Source: an uncultured Candidatus Binatia bacterium (lineage in GTDB: Bacteria; Desulfobacterota; Binatia; Bin18). Taken from it: 64,000 nucleotides of DNA. A model generated the notes under the pieces. That model had not been told where the DNA came from, ran no database searches, and saw nothing but the letters and a program-made list of their open reading frames with translations. This document shows, one piece after another, positions 16,195 to 25,156 of the stretch. The stretch is from NCBI GenBank assembly GCA_958296235.1, contig OY282457.1, positions 2,359,684 to 2,423,683 of the forward strand, read 5' to 3'. A program made the translations under genes and the position numbers. The first letter of the stretch is position 1, and each line of letters starts with the position of its first letter.

Positions 16195-17865
16195 ATGAAG
16201 CCTCTCCTGGTCAGTCTTTTGGGTCTCTGGGGGTTTTGGGGTCTCTGGGGTAAAAACCCAATGACCCAACCGACAATACGCTCTCCCCTCACGTCGGTTC
16301 AAAAGGTTGAGCTGCTGAAAGGCTGGACCGCGGTATTGCCGCCCCGCTCCCCCGGACCGGGGCTGGTCGGCGTCTATAACCCCGAAGCGGTGATTCCTCC
16401 GCAATGCTATACCCGGACCGAGGGCCGCTTTAATCCGTGTTACGTCTGTCATCAAAATCATATCCCGGGCCGTGAAAATCGGATGAACGATGCCCGTTTG
16501 CAGAGGGCGTACAGTTTTAGTCAGGCTGGACAAACCAATCGCTGGCGGAATCTATTTGAAGACCGGAGTGAGCGGGTTGCCGCGATCAGCGATGAGGCCA
16601 TACAGGCCTGGATTAACGAAGATAATTTTTCCGAACTGGCCGGCCGATTGGAAGCAGTGCAATTCCGTGGATATATTCCCCAACTTCACAACCTGGCCGA
16701 CGGGGCGGCCGCCTTTGATGCACAGGGCTTTGCCAAGGATGGCAGCCATTGGGTGGCCTTTAATTATAAACCCTTTCCGAGTACCTTTTGGCCGACCAAT
16801 GGGTCAACCGATGATGTCATGATTCGTTTGCCGGCCAAGTTTCGACAAACGCAAGATGGCGCCTACTCGCGCGAGGTGTATAAGGCCAATCTGGCAATTC
16901 TCGAAGCCGCGATTAAGGGCTTTGAGACCATAGGCAGCCTGCCCATCGATGAGGCTCAACTCGGCCAGGACCTGAACGGGGACGGCGCACGCGGTCGCAT
17001 TCACGCGATCACCCGTCCGGCAACCTATGTGGGAGCGGGGAGTGATACGCGGGTTGAACCCTATATCTATCCCCACCGGACGGAATTCCTGCATACCGTG
17101 CGCTATGTTGGCGTCGGCGCGGACGGGCGCATCACACATGCGCGGCGGATGAAAGAAGTGCGCTATATGCTGAAGCGGGATTTCCTGTCTCCCGCCATCC
17201 TCGGGCATTACTACGACGAGGAATATCAGGAAAAGCTGGAAGGCACGCCGCCTCATTATCCAGACCGCGGCCATGCGGGTCTGTACAATAAAATGGGTTG
17301 GCTGCTCCAGGGGTTTATTGAGGACAAGGACGGACGGCTGCGCTTCAATACCTACGAAGAGACCATGTTCTGCATGGGCTGTCATAACACGGTCGGCTCT
17401 TCGATTGACAAGACGTATAGCTTCCCGCGTAAAGTCGACGGGGCCGCCGGATGGGGCTATATCAACCTGCGCGGCATGCCGGACGCGCCCACTATGAACG
17501 AACAGCAGGGGGAAATCCTGACCTATCTCGAACGTGTGGGCGGCGGTACCGAGTTTCGCAACAATCCAGAAATGGCGGCGCGTTGGTATCATACGGACGG
17601 ATCGGTCAATTATGCAGCCGTGGCCGCGGCACGGGATGTCTACGAGCTGATTACCCCATCCCCCGCGCGGGCCTTACGGCTCAATAAAGCCTATAAGCTC
17701 ATTGTCGAAGACCAGGACTTTATCTACGGTCGCGACGCAACGCTGCGCCCGCCGGCAAATGTGTACGAGTACGTTGACAACACCACCACCCCGACACTCC
17801 CGCCAGACAAAATCCATACCTGGGATATTCGCCTCAATTGGGCGGCGGGAAGCCGACCGCGGTGA
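16195..17865 (+). CDS. Exported two-haem cytochrome c-like protein of unknown role
   Basis: The 556-residue product carries two c-type haem sites, CYVCH near residue 85 and CMGCH near residue 395, each in a cysteine-poor protein. The N terminus LLVSLLGLWGFWGLWG is hydrophobic and could be a signal anchor; it is encoded by a near-repeat of GGGTCTCTGGGG. Long stretches such as WVAFNYKPFPSTFWPTNGS and the DLNGDG Ca2+-loop-like motif show no family that I recognise. It follows the PhoX-like gene by 12 bp and is probably in its operon, so the two may act together in the periplasm. Export and haem attachment are inferred from the motifs. Confidence 0.75.
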   Translation: MKPLLVSLLGLWGFWGLWGKNPMTQPTIRSPLTSVQKVELLKGWTAVLPPRSPGPGLVGVYNPEAVIPPQCYTRTEGRFNPCYVCHQNHIPGRENRMNDARLQRAYSFSQAGQTNRWRNLFEDRSERVAAISDEAIQAWINEDNFSELAGRLEAVQFRGYIPQLHNLADGAAAFDAQGFAKDGSHWVAFNYKPFPSTFWPTNGSTDDVMIRLPAKFRQTQDGAYSREVYKANLAILEAAIKGFETIGSLPIDEAQLGQDLNGDGARGRIHAITRPATYVGAGSDTRVEPYIYPHRTEFLHTVRYVGVGADGRITHARRMKEVRYMLKRDFLSPAILGHYYDEEYQEKLEGTPPHYPDRGHAGLYNKMGWLLQGFIEDKDGRLRFNTYEETMFCMGCHNTVGSSIDKTYSFPRKVDGAAGWGYINLRGMPDAPTMNEQQGEILTYLERVGGGTEFRNNPEMAARWYHTDGSVNYAAVAAARDVYELITPSPARALRLNKAYKLIVEDQDFIYGRDATLRPPANVYEYVDNTTTPTLPPDKIHTWDIRLNWAAGSRPR

Positions 17866-18041
17866 CGCGCTGTTGCCTTCCTGATAGGCCCGCGTCGCCC
17901 TGGTGGTTTGACCCCTCCGCATTGATCGATCAAACGCCCTCTGGCATACTACTGCCCCTCACAAGACGAGCATGATCCTGGGCATAATCATAACCCTGGC
18001 CGGCAGAGTTCCCGGCCAGATAACAACACAAGGGAGATGGT

Positions 18042-19814
18042 GTGGAGTCTTTAGGTGATTGGCAGCGAAGCTGCTATTGCGGGGAGCCCCGCGTGACCCA
18101 AGTCGGACAGCCGCTGACCGTGATGGGGTGGGTGCATTCCCGGCGCGATCATGGTGGCGTGACCTTTGTCGATGTCCGCGACCGTTCCGGCCTGGTCCAA
18201 ATTGTCTGTAATCCTCAAGTCAGCCCCGCCGCCCATACGCAGGCGAAAGAGCTGCGCCTGGAATATGTCGTGGCCGCGCGGGGCAGGCTGGAACGACGCT
18301 CGCCGGAGACGATTAATCCGAATATCCCCACCGGAGAAGTTGAACTCGTCGTGGAAGAGCTGCGGGCGCTCAATGCCTCGCGGACGCCGCCGTTTCCGAT
18401 TGATGCCGACACAGAACCCGCAGAGAACACCCGGCTGCGGTATCGCTATCTTGATCTCCGTCGGCCCAGGATGTTCGAGAACTTACGCCTGCGGCATCGG
18501 CTGGCCAAAGTGGTCCGCGATTATCTTGACGGCGAGGGCTTTCTTGAGGTGGAAACCCCGGTCCTGACCCGGAGTACCCCGGAAGGCGCGCGCGACTATC
18601 TTGTTCCGAGCCGGGTCATTCCAGGCGGATTTTATGCCCTGCCACAGTCGCCGCAGTTGTTTAAGCAGCTGCTGATGGTGAGCGGCCTGGAAAAATACTT
18701 CCAGATCGTGCGCTGCTTTCGGGATGAAGACTTACGGGCCGACCGTCAGCCTGAGTTCACCCAGATTGATATTGAGATGTCGTTCGTCCGACCGGACGAT
18801 GTGTTCCAGCTTATCGAAGGCATGATGGTCCGGCTGTGCAAGGAAGTCAAAGGCATTGACATCCCCACCCCGTTTCCCCGGATGCCGTACAGCCAGGCCC
18901 TGGCCCGCTTTGGGAATGATAAGCCGGATATCCGGTTTGGCCTGGAAATCCAGGAACTCTCCACGTTGTTCAGTCAGACCGACATCAGGGTCTTTCGGCA
19001 GGTCGTTGCCGACGGAGGCGTGGTGCGCGGCCTGATTGTGTCGGACGATCCATTCTCCCGCAAAGAACTCGATGACCTGATTCCGCTGGCCCAGGATTTT
19101 GGCGCGAAGGGCCTGGCCTGGATTCGTTTGACCGAGGGCGGCTGGCAGTCGCCGTTGGCGAAATTCGTGAGTGACGACCGGAAACAGGAAATCGAAGCGG
19201 CCCTCGGGCTCAAACCACAGGACTTGCTGCTGCTGATTGCCGATCAGGAACAGGTGGCGTGCGATGCGCTGTCGCGCTTACGCCTCTATCTTGGCGACAA
19301 ACTCGGGCTGATTGCCAAAGATGATATGCGTTTCCTGTGGGTGACGGACTTTCCGCTGGTCGAATACGACGCGGACGAAAGACGCTATGTCGCCAAACAT
19401 CATCCGTTTACCGCGCCCAACGACCAGGATGTGTCCCTGCTTGAGACCGACCCGGGGAAGGTGCGGGCGTTTGCCTACGATGTTGTGCTGAACGGCGTCG
19501 AGTTGGGGGGGGGCAGTATCCGAATTCACCGCCAGGACGTCCAGCAAAAGATTTTCACCTTGCTGGGCATCGGTGAGGCCGAGGCTCAGGAGAAGTTCGG
19601 GTTTCTGTTGGAAGCCCTGTCGTATGGCGCTCCGCCCCACGGTGGGATTGCCCTGGGATTTGACCGCCTGGCCATGTTGTTTGCCGGTATGGATTCGCTA
19701 CGCGAGGTCATTGCCTTTCCCAAGACGGCTCGCGCCCAATGCCTGATGACGCAGGCACCGGGCGGGGTCGATACCAAACAGTTGCGAGAGCTGAGCATTA
19801 AAGTCGATTTATAA
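18042..19814 (+). CDS. aspS: Aspartyl-tRNA synthetase
   Basis: This class II synthetase of 590 residues charges tRNA with aspartate in the cytoplasm. The anticodon-binding OB fold is at the front (VMGWVHSRRDHGGVTFVDVR), then motif 1 region RYLDLRRPRMFENLRLRH, motif 2 FRDEDLRADRQPEFTQIDIE, a GAD-type insert, and motif 3 PPHGGIALGFDRLAMLFAG. This is the full bacterial length. GTG 18042 has AGGGAGATG upstream. It is a solitary gene followed by a hairpin at 19831-19874. Whether it also makes Asp-tRNA(Asn) cannot be told without checking for AsnRS and GatCAB elsewhere. Confidence 0.96.
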   Translation: MESLGDWQRSCYCGEPRVTQVGQPLTVMGWVHSRRDHGGVTFVDVRDRSGLVQIVCNPQVSPAAHTQAKELRLEYVVAARGRLERRSPETINPNIPTGEVELVVEELRALNASRTPPFPIDADTEPAENTRLRYRYLDLRRPRMFENLRLRHRLAKVVRDYLDGEGFLEVETPVLTRSTPEGARDYLVPSRVIPGGFYALPQSPQLFKQLLMVSGLEKYFQIVRCFRDEDLRADRQPEFTQIDIEMSFVRPDDVFQLIEGMMVRLCKEVKGIDIPTPFPRMPYSQALARFGNDKPDIRFGLEIQELSTLFSQTDIRVFRQVVADGGVVRGLIVSDDPFSRKELDDLIPLAQDFGAKGLAWIRLTEGGWQSPLAKFVSDDRKQEIEAALGLKPQDLLLLIADQEQVACDALSRLRLYLGDKLGLIAKDDMRFLWVTDFPLVEYDADERRYVAKHHPFTAPNDQDVSLLETDPGKVRAFAYDVVLNGVELGGGSIRIHRQDVQQKIFTLLGIGEAEAQEKFGFLLEALSYGAPPHGGIALGFDRLAMLFAGMDSLREVIAFPKTARAQCLMTQAPGGVDTKQLRELSIKVDL

Positions 19815-19830
19815 ACGGGGATCAGGTTTC

Positions 19831-19874
19831 AGGGATTGGGGGTTGGCTTTGCTCATCCCTCACCCCCAATCCCT
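19831..19874. terminator. Hairpin after aspS
   Basis: AGGGATTGGGGG and CCCCCAATCCCT form a perfect 12-bp stem around a 20-base loop, 17 bp after the aspS stop. There is no strong U tract, so it may be a repeat-derived palindrome that also serves as a terminator. Confidence 0.45.
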
Positions 19875-19881
19875 CCTTACT

Positions 19882-21345
19882 ATGCTGAGAACATGTGGTC
19901 GGCGCTTAGTCGCGCTCGTATTGCTCTGGCACTGTTTTGCTCCGTCTTCGTCATCGGCTGCGGAGACCTGCGGCACTGTCCGCACGAGCTATAATCCGAC
20001 TGCCGCGCTCCGGTCTGACGCTTTTACCGTCACACCCGGCGATCCGCGCTGGTCCGCGTTTCTCGCATGGGCCAAAGCAAGAAAACTCTATACCTTTCAG
20101 ATCGTTGGACTGAGCCAAGCCCAAACGGGAGGGGAAGGGCCGCCCGGTATCATCTTCCGCTGGGCCACAGACACGGTCTGGCAAAAGGATGTCGTCCTCC
20201 CTTTTGGGCAGGCCCTGGGACATATGATTGCCGAACGCCGCTGGCGGGACACTGACTTTCCAGAGTTTTTTTTCTCTCGCGGCGGCATATTCGGCGTCGA
20301 CCTGGCCGAGCGACTGTCCGCTCTGGATGCACAGACGCTGCGCCCCTGGCAAGAGTTCTTCCACAGCGTCACCGCCCCCAAGAGTCCGGCGCGACCCCGG
20401 CTCAAGGCCCGGCTGCTCAGCGTTGCCTCAGACGGACAGTCGGCTGTGATTGCACTTGGACAGGATCGTGCGACGATATATCTGGCAGACCGACTGCGGA
20501 GCGACTTGTCCCTGTTTTTGACGGATTGCGCCGTTGCTGAATTTTTTGAGAAGTATGACCAATCGAAGCAAGCGACCCCTGGTGAACGGGCTGAGGGGGC
20601 CGCTGAGGCGTCCACCCCGGAACAAAGAGTACACCTGCCCTCCAATCAGACAGAGATGCTGGACACGTTTCCTCTTCGGGGCAAAGCTGTCTACGCCAGT
20701 CAGTGCAGCGGCTGTCACGGCGTGGCTGGTGATGGGCAGGGGATGCTTACGCCGGGCTGGCTGCCACGACCGCGTAACTTCGCGCGCGGCTCATTTCGAT
20801 ATCGTTCAACACCCAGCGGCAGTCCGCCTACTGATGCGGACCTGTTCCATACCGTGTCCAAAGGACTGGCCGGGAGTGGGATGCCGGCGTTTGAGGCCAT
20901 CCTCAGCGAGCAGGAGCGGCAGGACGTTGTGTCTTACATCAAGCATTTCTCACAGCGGTTTGCCTCTGGGTCAGAGCCCCGCTCAATTTCAGTTTCGGCA
21001 CCACCCCCTGAGACGCAGCAACGCATTGCCCGAGGCGCGGCGCTCTACGTGGATTCCGGCTGTCCAAGCTGTCATGGGGCAGAGGGCAGAGGAGACGGAC
21101 GCTCAGGTCAGGACCTGAAAACCGCGGAGGGCGACCCCATTATACCCCGCGATTTAACCCATAAATGGAGTTTCCGCGGCGGCCACACGCCGAGCGATAT
21201 CTATCGACGCATCGCCGGTGGTATGGACGGTTCCTCTATGGCGGCATACGAGGAAGTGTTGGAACCGAATGATCTGTGGGCGCTGGTTTTTTACGTGCTC
21301 TCGCTCTCTCCAGAGCAGCGACCGCAAGCGGAACACAGGCAATAA
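19882..21345 (+). CDS. Exported dihaem cytochrome c with novel N-terminal domain
   Basis: The 487-residue product has a signal peptide (RRLVALVLLWHCFAPSSSS), then an unrecognised domain of about 220 residues (WSAFLAWAKARKLYTFQIVG, RWRDTDFPEFFFSRGGIF). Two class I cytochrome c domains follow, with CSGCHG near residue 275 and CPSCHG near 395; distal methionines are plausible in GSGMPAFEAI and DGSSMAAYEEVL. A palindromic element encodes the linker QRVHLPSNQTEMLDTFPLR that joins the new domain to the first haem domain. ATG 19882 is chosen because it gives a clean signal peptide. It would be a periplasmic electron carrier; the partner is unknown. Confidence 0.8.
   Translation: MLRTCGRRLVALVLLWHCFAPSSSSAAETCGTVRTSYNPTAALRSDAFTVTPGDPRWSAFLAWAKARKLYTFQIVGLSQAQTGGEGPPGIIFRWATDTVWQKDVVLPFGQALGHMIAERRWRDTDFPEFFFSRGGIFGVDLAERLSALDAQTLRPWQEFFHSVTAPKSPARPRLKARLLSVASDGQSAVIALGQDRATIYLADRLRSDLSLFLTDCAVAEFFEKYDQSKQATPGERAEGAAEASTPEQRVHLPSNQTEMLDTFPLRGKAVYASQCSGCHGVAGDGQGMLTPGWLPRPRNFARGSFRYRSTPSGSPPTDADLFHTVSKGLAGSGMPAFEAILSEQERQDVVSYIKHFSQRFASGSEPRSISVSAPPPETQQRIARGAALYVDSGCPSCHGAEGRGDGRSGQDLKTAEGDPIIPRDLTHKWSFRGGHTPSDIYRRIAGGMDGSSMAAYEEVLEPNDLWALVFYVLSLSPEQRPQAEHRQ
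20624..20676. repeat. DTFPL palindromic element inside the dihaem cytochrome gene
   Basis: The left arm AAAGAGTACACCTGCCC and right arm GGACACGTTTCCTCTT pair at 12 of 16 positions, and flanking CCCCG (20615-20619) and CGGGG (20677-20681) extend the palindrome. The translation phase is the same as in the cysM-like and ThiF-like genes. Confidence 0.65.
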
Positions 21346-21358
21346 TAAGGAGGAAAAC

Positions 21359-22189
21359 ATGGGCAAACTGGATGGAAGAGTCGCGATAATTACGGGCGGA
21401 GCCAGCGGTATTGGAGCCGCAACAGTCCGCCTGTTCGTCGCCGAAGGGGCCCGGGTGGTAGTGGCGGATATGCAGGAGGACAAGGGCCAGGAGATGGCGC
21501 GCGAGCTGGGAGACCAGGGCGCTTTTGTCCAAGTGAACGTGACCCAGGAGGCCGAGGTCAAGGCGGCTATTGATACTGCGGTCGAACGCTGGGGACGGTT
21601 GGATTGTATTTACAATAACGCCGGATTTGGTGGCGCGCTGGGGCCGATCGAAAGTATCAGTGTGGAAGACTACGATATGACCTTTGATGTGCTGCTCAAA
21701 GGCGTGTTTCTCGGCATCAAGCATGCCGCGCCCATCATGAAGCAGCAGCAGTCCGGCAGTATTATCAGCACCTCCAGCGCCGCTGGCGTAGAGGCCGGCA
21801 TGGCGACCCATCTCTACAGTGTGGCAAAAGCGGGGGTGATTCATCTGACCAAATCGGTCGCCTTGGAACTGGGTGAGTTCAATATTCGAGCGAACTGCAT
21901 CTGTCCGGGCGCGATTGTGACGCCCCTGGCCGTGGGCCGGCCGTCGCCAACGGACAAACAGGTGGCTGGTCTGCGTCGAGGCGCGGCCCACCTGCATCCA
22001 CTCGGTCGGGTCGGCGAGCCTGAAGAGATCGCCAAAGCCGCCTTATGGCTGGCCAGTGATGATTCGAGTTTTGTGACAGGTCAGGCCCTCGCCGTTGACG
22101 GCGGTATCACCGCCGGCCGTCCCTGGCGCGACCTGCCCGAATTTCACCGCACCCCCCACCCCATCCGCATGTACCGCGTCCCCAAGTAG
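21359..22189 (+). CDS. Short-chain dehydrogenase/reductase
   Basis: A classical SDR of 276 residues: NAD(P)-binding GGASGIGAATVRLF near residue 13, YNNAGFGG near 88, the catalytic serine region SGSIISTSSAAG, and YSVAKAGVIHLTKS with the catalytic Tyr and Lys. The stretch VADMQEDKG after the second strand has an acidic residue that favours NAD over NADP. The C terminus ends in the family's AVDGGITAG and a 25-residue extension. ATG 21359 has AAGGAGG upstream, 13 bp behind the cytochrome gene. The substrate is unknown; a secondary alcohol is all the fold implies. Confidence 0.92.
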   Translation: MGKLDGRVAIITGGASGIGAATVRLFVAEGARVVVADMQEDKGQEMARELGDQGAFVQVNVTQEAEVKAAIDTAVERWGRLDCIYNNAGFGGALGPIESISVEDYDMTFDVLLKGVFLGIKHAAPIMKQQQSGSIISTSSAAGVEAGMATHLYSVAKAGVIHLTKSVALELGEFNIRANCICPGAIVTPLAVGRPSPTDKQVAGLRRGAAHLHPLGRVGEPEEIAKAALWLASDDSSFVTGQALAVDGGITAGRPWRDLPEFHRTPHPIRMYRVPK

Positions 22190-22233
22190 GGGCAACCCCC
22201 TGTGGTTGCCCTTCTTCTAACCCCTGTGGTTGC
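22190..22233. repeat. Short palindromic repeat, copy 2, plus a half copy
   Basis: GGGCAACC, loop CCCTGT, GGTTGCCC (22190-22211) is the counterpart of the hairpin at 2393-2414 with a compensated A-T for G-C exchange. A half copy (CCCCTGTGGTTGCCC) follows directly. It begins at the stop codon of the SDR gene. Confidence 0.6.
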
Positions 22234-22250
22234 CCTTCCTCATTCCCCAG

Positions 22251-22273
22251 AAAAGCCCCTCCTTCGGAGGGGC
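22251..22273 (-). terminator. Intrinsic terminator of the VOC gene
   Basis: On the minus strand GCCCCTCC, loop GAA, GGAGGGGC is followed by TTTT, 38 bp past the VOC stop codon. The 8-bp GC stem with a short loop and U tract is a standard Rho-independent terminator. Confidence 0.65.
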
Positions 22274-22311
22274 GGCCCCGAACCTGTCGAAGGACCTGGG
22301 TAGATTCCGTC

Positions 22312-22776
22312 CTATGACAACGCCTCAATCACCTCAGCAGGAGCCTGTACCAATTCAATCAACACGCCCTCACCGCACAGCGGGAACTCCACATTGCCCT
22401 TGGGGTGGATGAAACACACATCATAGCCGGACGCGCCCTTGCGTATGCCGCCCGGCGTGAACCGCACGCCCTGCTCTCCCAGCCATTTTTCGGCGGCGTG
22501 CAGGTTATCGATCCACAGACCGATATGATTCAGCGGCGGGTCCTGGACCTTGGGTCGTTTCTCCGGGTCGATAGGCTGCATGAGATCCACTTCCAGCTTG
22601 AGCGGTCCCGAGCCAATCACCGCAATATCCTCGTCCACATTCTCCCTCTCACTCCGATAGTTGCCGCTCAGGGTCAGCCCCAGGGTATCGACCCAGAACT
22701 TCCGCAGCGGATTCTTATCCAGCCCACCCACCGCGATTTGTTGAATCCCCAGCACTCTAAACGGTCGCTCACTCAT
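22312..22776 (-). CDS. VOC (glyoxalase/bleomycin-resistance fold) family protein
   Basis: The 154-residue product has two beta-alpha-beta-beta-beta modules. [20 protein letters not shown] opens the first and [20 protein letters not shown] the second. Metal-ligand candidates are His in the second module and the closing glutamate in [14 protein letters not shown]. The fold fits a metal-dependent lyase, isomerase or dioxygenase such as glyoxalase I or methylmalonyl-CoA epimerase, but no diagnostic substrate residues can be named. ATG 22776 has GAGGGAAG upstream and is preferred to the longer in-frame extension. It is monocistronic, with its own terminator at 22251-22273. Confidence 0.8.
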   Translation of the reverse strand: MSERPFRVLGIQQIAVGGLDKNPLRKFWVDTLGLTLSGNYRSERENVDEDIAVIGSGPLKLEVDLMQPIDPEKRPKVQDPPLNHIGLWIDNLHAAEKWLGEQGVRFTPGGIRKGASGYDVCFIHPKGNVEFPLCGEGVLIELVQAPAEVIEALS

Positions 22777-22870
22777 TGTTTGCTTCCCTCGTATGTCAGT
22801 AGTGTCGGGGGTTGTTGTACCGGTTCTGGGAGGGGGGAACAATTGGGTGTGAGCTGGGTGACGATTGACA

Positions 22871-22883
22871 CTACATATTGTAG
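22871..22883. promoter_or_regulatory. Operator-like inverted repeat before brnT
   Basis: CTACA-TAT-TGTAG is an inverted repeat directly after a TTGACA hexamer (22865-22870) and ten bases before the brnT start. BrnA-type antitoxins repress their own operon in known systems, so this is a plausible binding site. Confidence 0.45.
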
Positions 22884-22892
22884 GTATGATAG

Positions 22893-23168
22893 ATGAGGTT
22901 TGAGTGGGATGAGACCAAGAACCAAACGAACATCCAAAAGCACGGGGTGAGCTTTGAGACGGCAAAACGCATCTTTGATGGGCCTGTGCTGAGTCGTTTG
23001 GATGAGCGGCGGGACTATGGCGAAGACCGCTCTATCAGCATTGGTATGGTAGAGGGGACCGCCGTCCTTGTCATCGTCTATACCGTTCGAGAAGGGCGAT
23101 TTCGTCTCATATCGGCTCGGCCTGCATCCCGCAAAGAAAGGCTGGTCTACCATGAGCAAATACGATAA
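22893..23168 (+). CDS. brnT: BrnT-family toxin (RelE-fold ribonuclease)
   Basis: The 91-residue product matches BrnT throughout: [20 protein letters not shown] at the front, [15 protein letters not shown] at the end, and the central [19 protein letters not shown] sheet. BrnT is an RNase toxin with a RelE-like fold that halts translation and is held by BrnA. The gene overlaps brnA by 17 bases, in the toxin-first order normal for this family. Start ATG 22893 is the first in frame. Confidence 0.92.
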   Translation: MRFEWDETKNQTNIQKHGVSFETAKRIFDGPVLSRLDERRDYGEDRSISIGMVEGTAVLVIVYTVREGRFRLISARPASRKERLVYHEQIR

Positions 23169-23418
23169 GCCGCTGACGCCCGAGCAAATCGCAGCCCTCA
23201 AGGACAGTGACATCGACTTTAGCGACATCCCCGAGCTTGATGAGCAATTCTGGAAGCAGGCTCAGCTTGTCGAGCCGGACCGGACGGAACAAATCACCTT
23301 GCGCGTCAAGCGCTCAGTCCTGGCGTTTTTCAAGGCGACGGGTAGAGGGTATCAGACCCGAATGAACCAAGTGCTCGAAAGCTATGTCCGAACACGACAG
23401 GACAAAACACGCGGCTGA
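23152..23418 (+). CDS. brnA: BrnA-family antitoxin (ribbon-helix-helix)
   Basis: The 88-residue product has an N-terminal toxin-contacting segment (PLTPEQIAALKDSDIDFSDI, then PELDEQFW) and a C-terminal ribbon-helix-helix DNA-binding part (QITLRVKRSVLAFFKATG, then YQTRMNQVLESYV). That is the standard BrnA layout. ATG 23152 lies inside the end of brnT, so the two are translationally coupled. The longer in-frame upstream extension overlaps brnT deeply and is not used. It probably represses the operon through the inverted repeat at 22871-22883. Confidence 0.9.
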   Translation: MSKYDKPLTPEQIAALKDSDIDFSDIPELDEQFWKQAQLVEPDRTEQITLRVKRSVLAFFKATGRGYQTRMNQVLESYVRTRQDKTRG

Positions 23419-23436
23419 GCCCCTACCTCCACTCAC

Positions 23437-23841
23437 TCACACCCACTTAAAAATCCGGGCGGCCTTGAGCGTATCCGCGTACTCTTCGATTTTGGCGATT
23501 TTGCCGGCGCGACACTGATATACCCAGCAGTATTCGTTATCGTACTGCTCGCCGTCTTTGGACTTGGCAGAAATCGCGTGCTGAACCACCGCAGTATCGC
23601 CATCAGCCAGGATACGATGGACCGTCAGGCGGAAGGTCTTCATATCGAATATTCTTTTTGGCGTATCGCCGCCCAATTCGGCGGCCACCGCCTCCGGCCC
23701 TTCAATGACCCCAATCGGCGCGCTCTGGGGTGGGTGCCAGACAATGTCTTCGGTAAACAGCGACGCCAGCTTTTTCCGATCTCCAGTCGGCAGGGTTTCG
23801 TAATAGGTCTTGATTAGAGCCCGGGTTTCTTCGGTTTGCAT
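23437..23841 (-). CDS. SnoaL/NTF2-like small protein
   Basis: The 134-residue product has the cone-shaped alpha+beta NTF2 fold pattern: an N-terminal helix (LIKTYYETLPTGDRKKLASL), FTEDIVWHPPQS, GPEAVAAELG, then the curved sheet with VQHAISAKSKDGEQYDNEY and the final YADTLKAARIF. Members include limonene-epoxide hydrolase-like enzymes, polyketide cyclases and many ligand-binding proteins of unknown role, so no function is claimed. It stands alone on the minus strand between the toxin-antitoxin pair and pfkA. ATG 23841 is preceded by GAGGAGGACG. Confidence 0.8.
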   Translation of the reverse strand: MQTEETRALIKTYYETLPTGDRKKLASLFTEDIVWHPPQSAPIGVIEGPEAVAAELGGDTPKRIFDMKTFRLTVHRILADGDTAVVQHAISAKSKDGEQYDNEYCWVYQCRAGKIAKIEEYADTLKAARIFKWV

Positions 23842-23996
23842 GCGTTCGTCCTCCTCATGATGCGTTTCTCTTCTGCTGCCAACTTGTTTTCGCCTTCATG
23901 GTCGGCTACCGTCCGAGACATTCTTCTGTGTGTTCTGGACTTTTTGACCCGCTCTCGACATCGCACAGACGGAGACCATAATATAGGCGCAACCGT

Positions 23997-25118
23997 ATGG
24001 CGCAATACGTAGGCATTTTAACCAGCGGTGGAGATTGTCCTGGACTCAACGCGGCCATTCGCGCAGTCGGCAAGGCCTGTCTGGAAGCCTATGATATTCG
24101 GATTATCGGCTTTCAAAACGGTTTTCGTGGATTGGTGCAGAATCAAACCCTGGAGTTAGACAGAAAAGCGCTCTCGGGCATTCTGACCGACGGCGGAACC
24201 ATTCTCGGCACCAGTCGGGATAAGCCCCACCGGATGTCCATTGGGGGCAGAATCCACGATATGACAGATGCCATCATTGATACCTACCGGCGGCATCATC
24301 TGGACGCGCTGGTCTGTCTGGGCGGGGGTGGGACGCAGAAAAATGCGCTGCGTCTCAAAAAAGCGGGCCTGAATATCATGACCCTGCCAAAAACGATTGA
24401 CAACGATATTGCCAAGACCGATGTCACGTTCGGGTTTAATACCGCGGTGGGCATCGCGACCGAAGCCATAGACCGGCTGCATTCGACCGCGACCAGCCAC
24501 GACCGGATTATCGTGGTCGAAGTGATGGGCCACAGAGCGGGCTGGTTGGCCCTTCAAGCCGGGACGGCCGGCGGGGCGGATGTCATTCTTATCCCGGAAA
24601 TTCCCTATCATATTGAGCGGGTTGCTCAGACTATCCGAGAACGGACCAGACAGGGCAAACACTTCAGCATTGTCGTGGTCGCAGAAGGCGCGCTGTCTAT
24701 CAGTGACGCCGAAAAGGTTGCGGCGCTTGTTCACCAGAAACGGGAGGCCAAAGACAGAGAGGAAAAGGAAAAAGCCTCGGCCAAACTGGAAAAATTCCAT
24801 AAGGAACACGTCGGCCATACGATTCATCTCACCCAGGAGTTGGAGCGCCTGACGGGTCAGGAATCACGCCTGACCATTCTTGGTCATCTGCAACGCGGGG
24901 GGACGCCCTCGGCCACGGACCGTGTCCTTGCCACCTGGCTGGGCACGCGTTGCGCTCAGCTGCTGCGGGAAGGGCGCGACGGCTTTATGCTGGCCGTGCA
25001 GGCCCAGCAGCTCCAGCCCGTGCCTTTGGAGGAGGTCGCGGGAAAAAAGAAACTGGTCTCCCCGGACCATCCCCTCGTTGAAGCGGCGCGGCTGGTCGGG
25101 ACCAGCTTTGGCGATTAA
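23997..25118 (+). CDS. pfkA: 6-phosphofructokinase (phosphoryl donor uncertain)
   Basis: The 373-residue product is a PfkA-family enzyme of glycolysis that phosphorylates fructose 6-phosphate. The donor site begins with [15 protein letters not shown], the substrate loop is [17 protein letters not shown], and [12 protein letters not shown] and [16 protein letters not shown] are typical. Where ATP-dependent enzymes have GGDGS this one reads GGGGTQKNA, so the Mg-binding aspartate position is glycine, and the loop lysine in PKTIDND is the residue associated with pyrophosphate use. An insert of about 30 charged residues ([20 protein letters not shown]) lies before the last motif. ATP or PPi as donor cannot be decided from this pattern. 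Confidence 0.9.
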   Translation: MAQYVGILTSGGDCPGLNAAIRAVGKACLEAYDIRIIGFQNGFRGLVQNQTLELDRKALSGILTDGGTILGTSRDKPHRMSIGGRIHDMTDAIIDTYRRHHLDALVCLGGGGTQKNALRLKKAGLNIMTLPKTIDNDIAKTDVTFGFNTAVGIATEAIDRLHSTATSHDRIIVVEVMGHRAGWLALQAGTAGGADVILIPEIPYHIERVAQTIRERTRQGKHFSIVVVAEGALSISDAEKVAALVHQKREAKDREEKEKASAKLEKFHKEHVGHTIHLTQELERLTGQESRLTILGHLQRGGTPSATDRVLATWLGTRCAQLLREGRDGFMLAVQAQQLQPVPLEEVAGKKKLVSPDHPLVEAARLVGTSFGD

Positions 25119-25156
25119 GCCAGTGGTGAACTGATATCAGCAAATGAGGCGGGGAG

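Noticed and set aside
22865..22890. TTGACA plus TATGAT as a sigma-70 promoter for brnT
   Set aside because: The spacer is only 14 bp, too short for a normal promoter; the true -10 could not be fixed.
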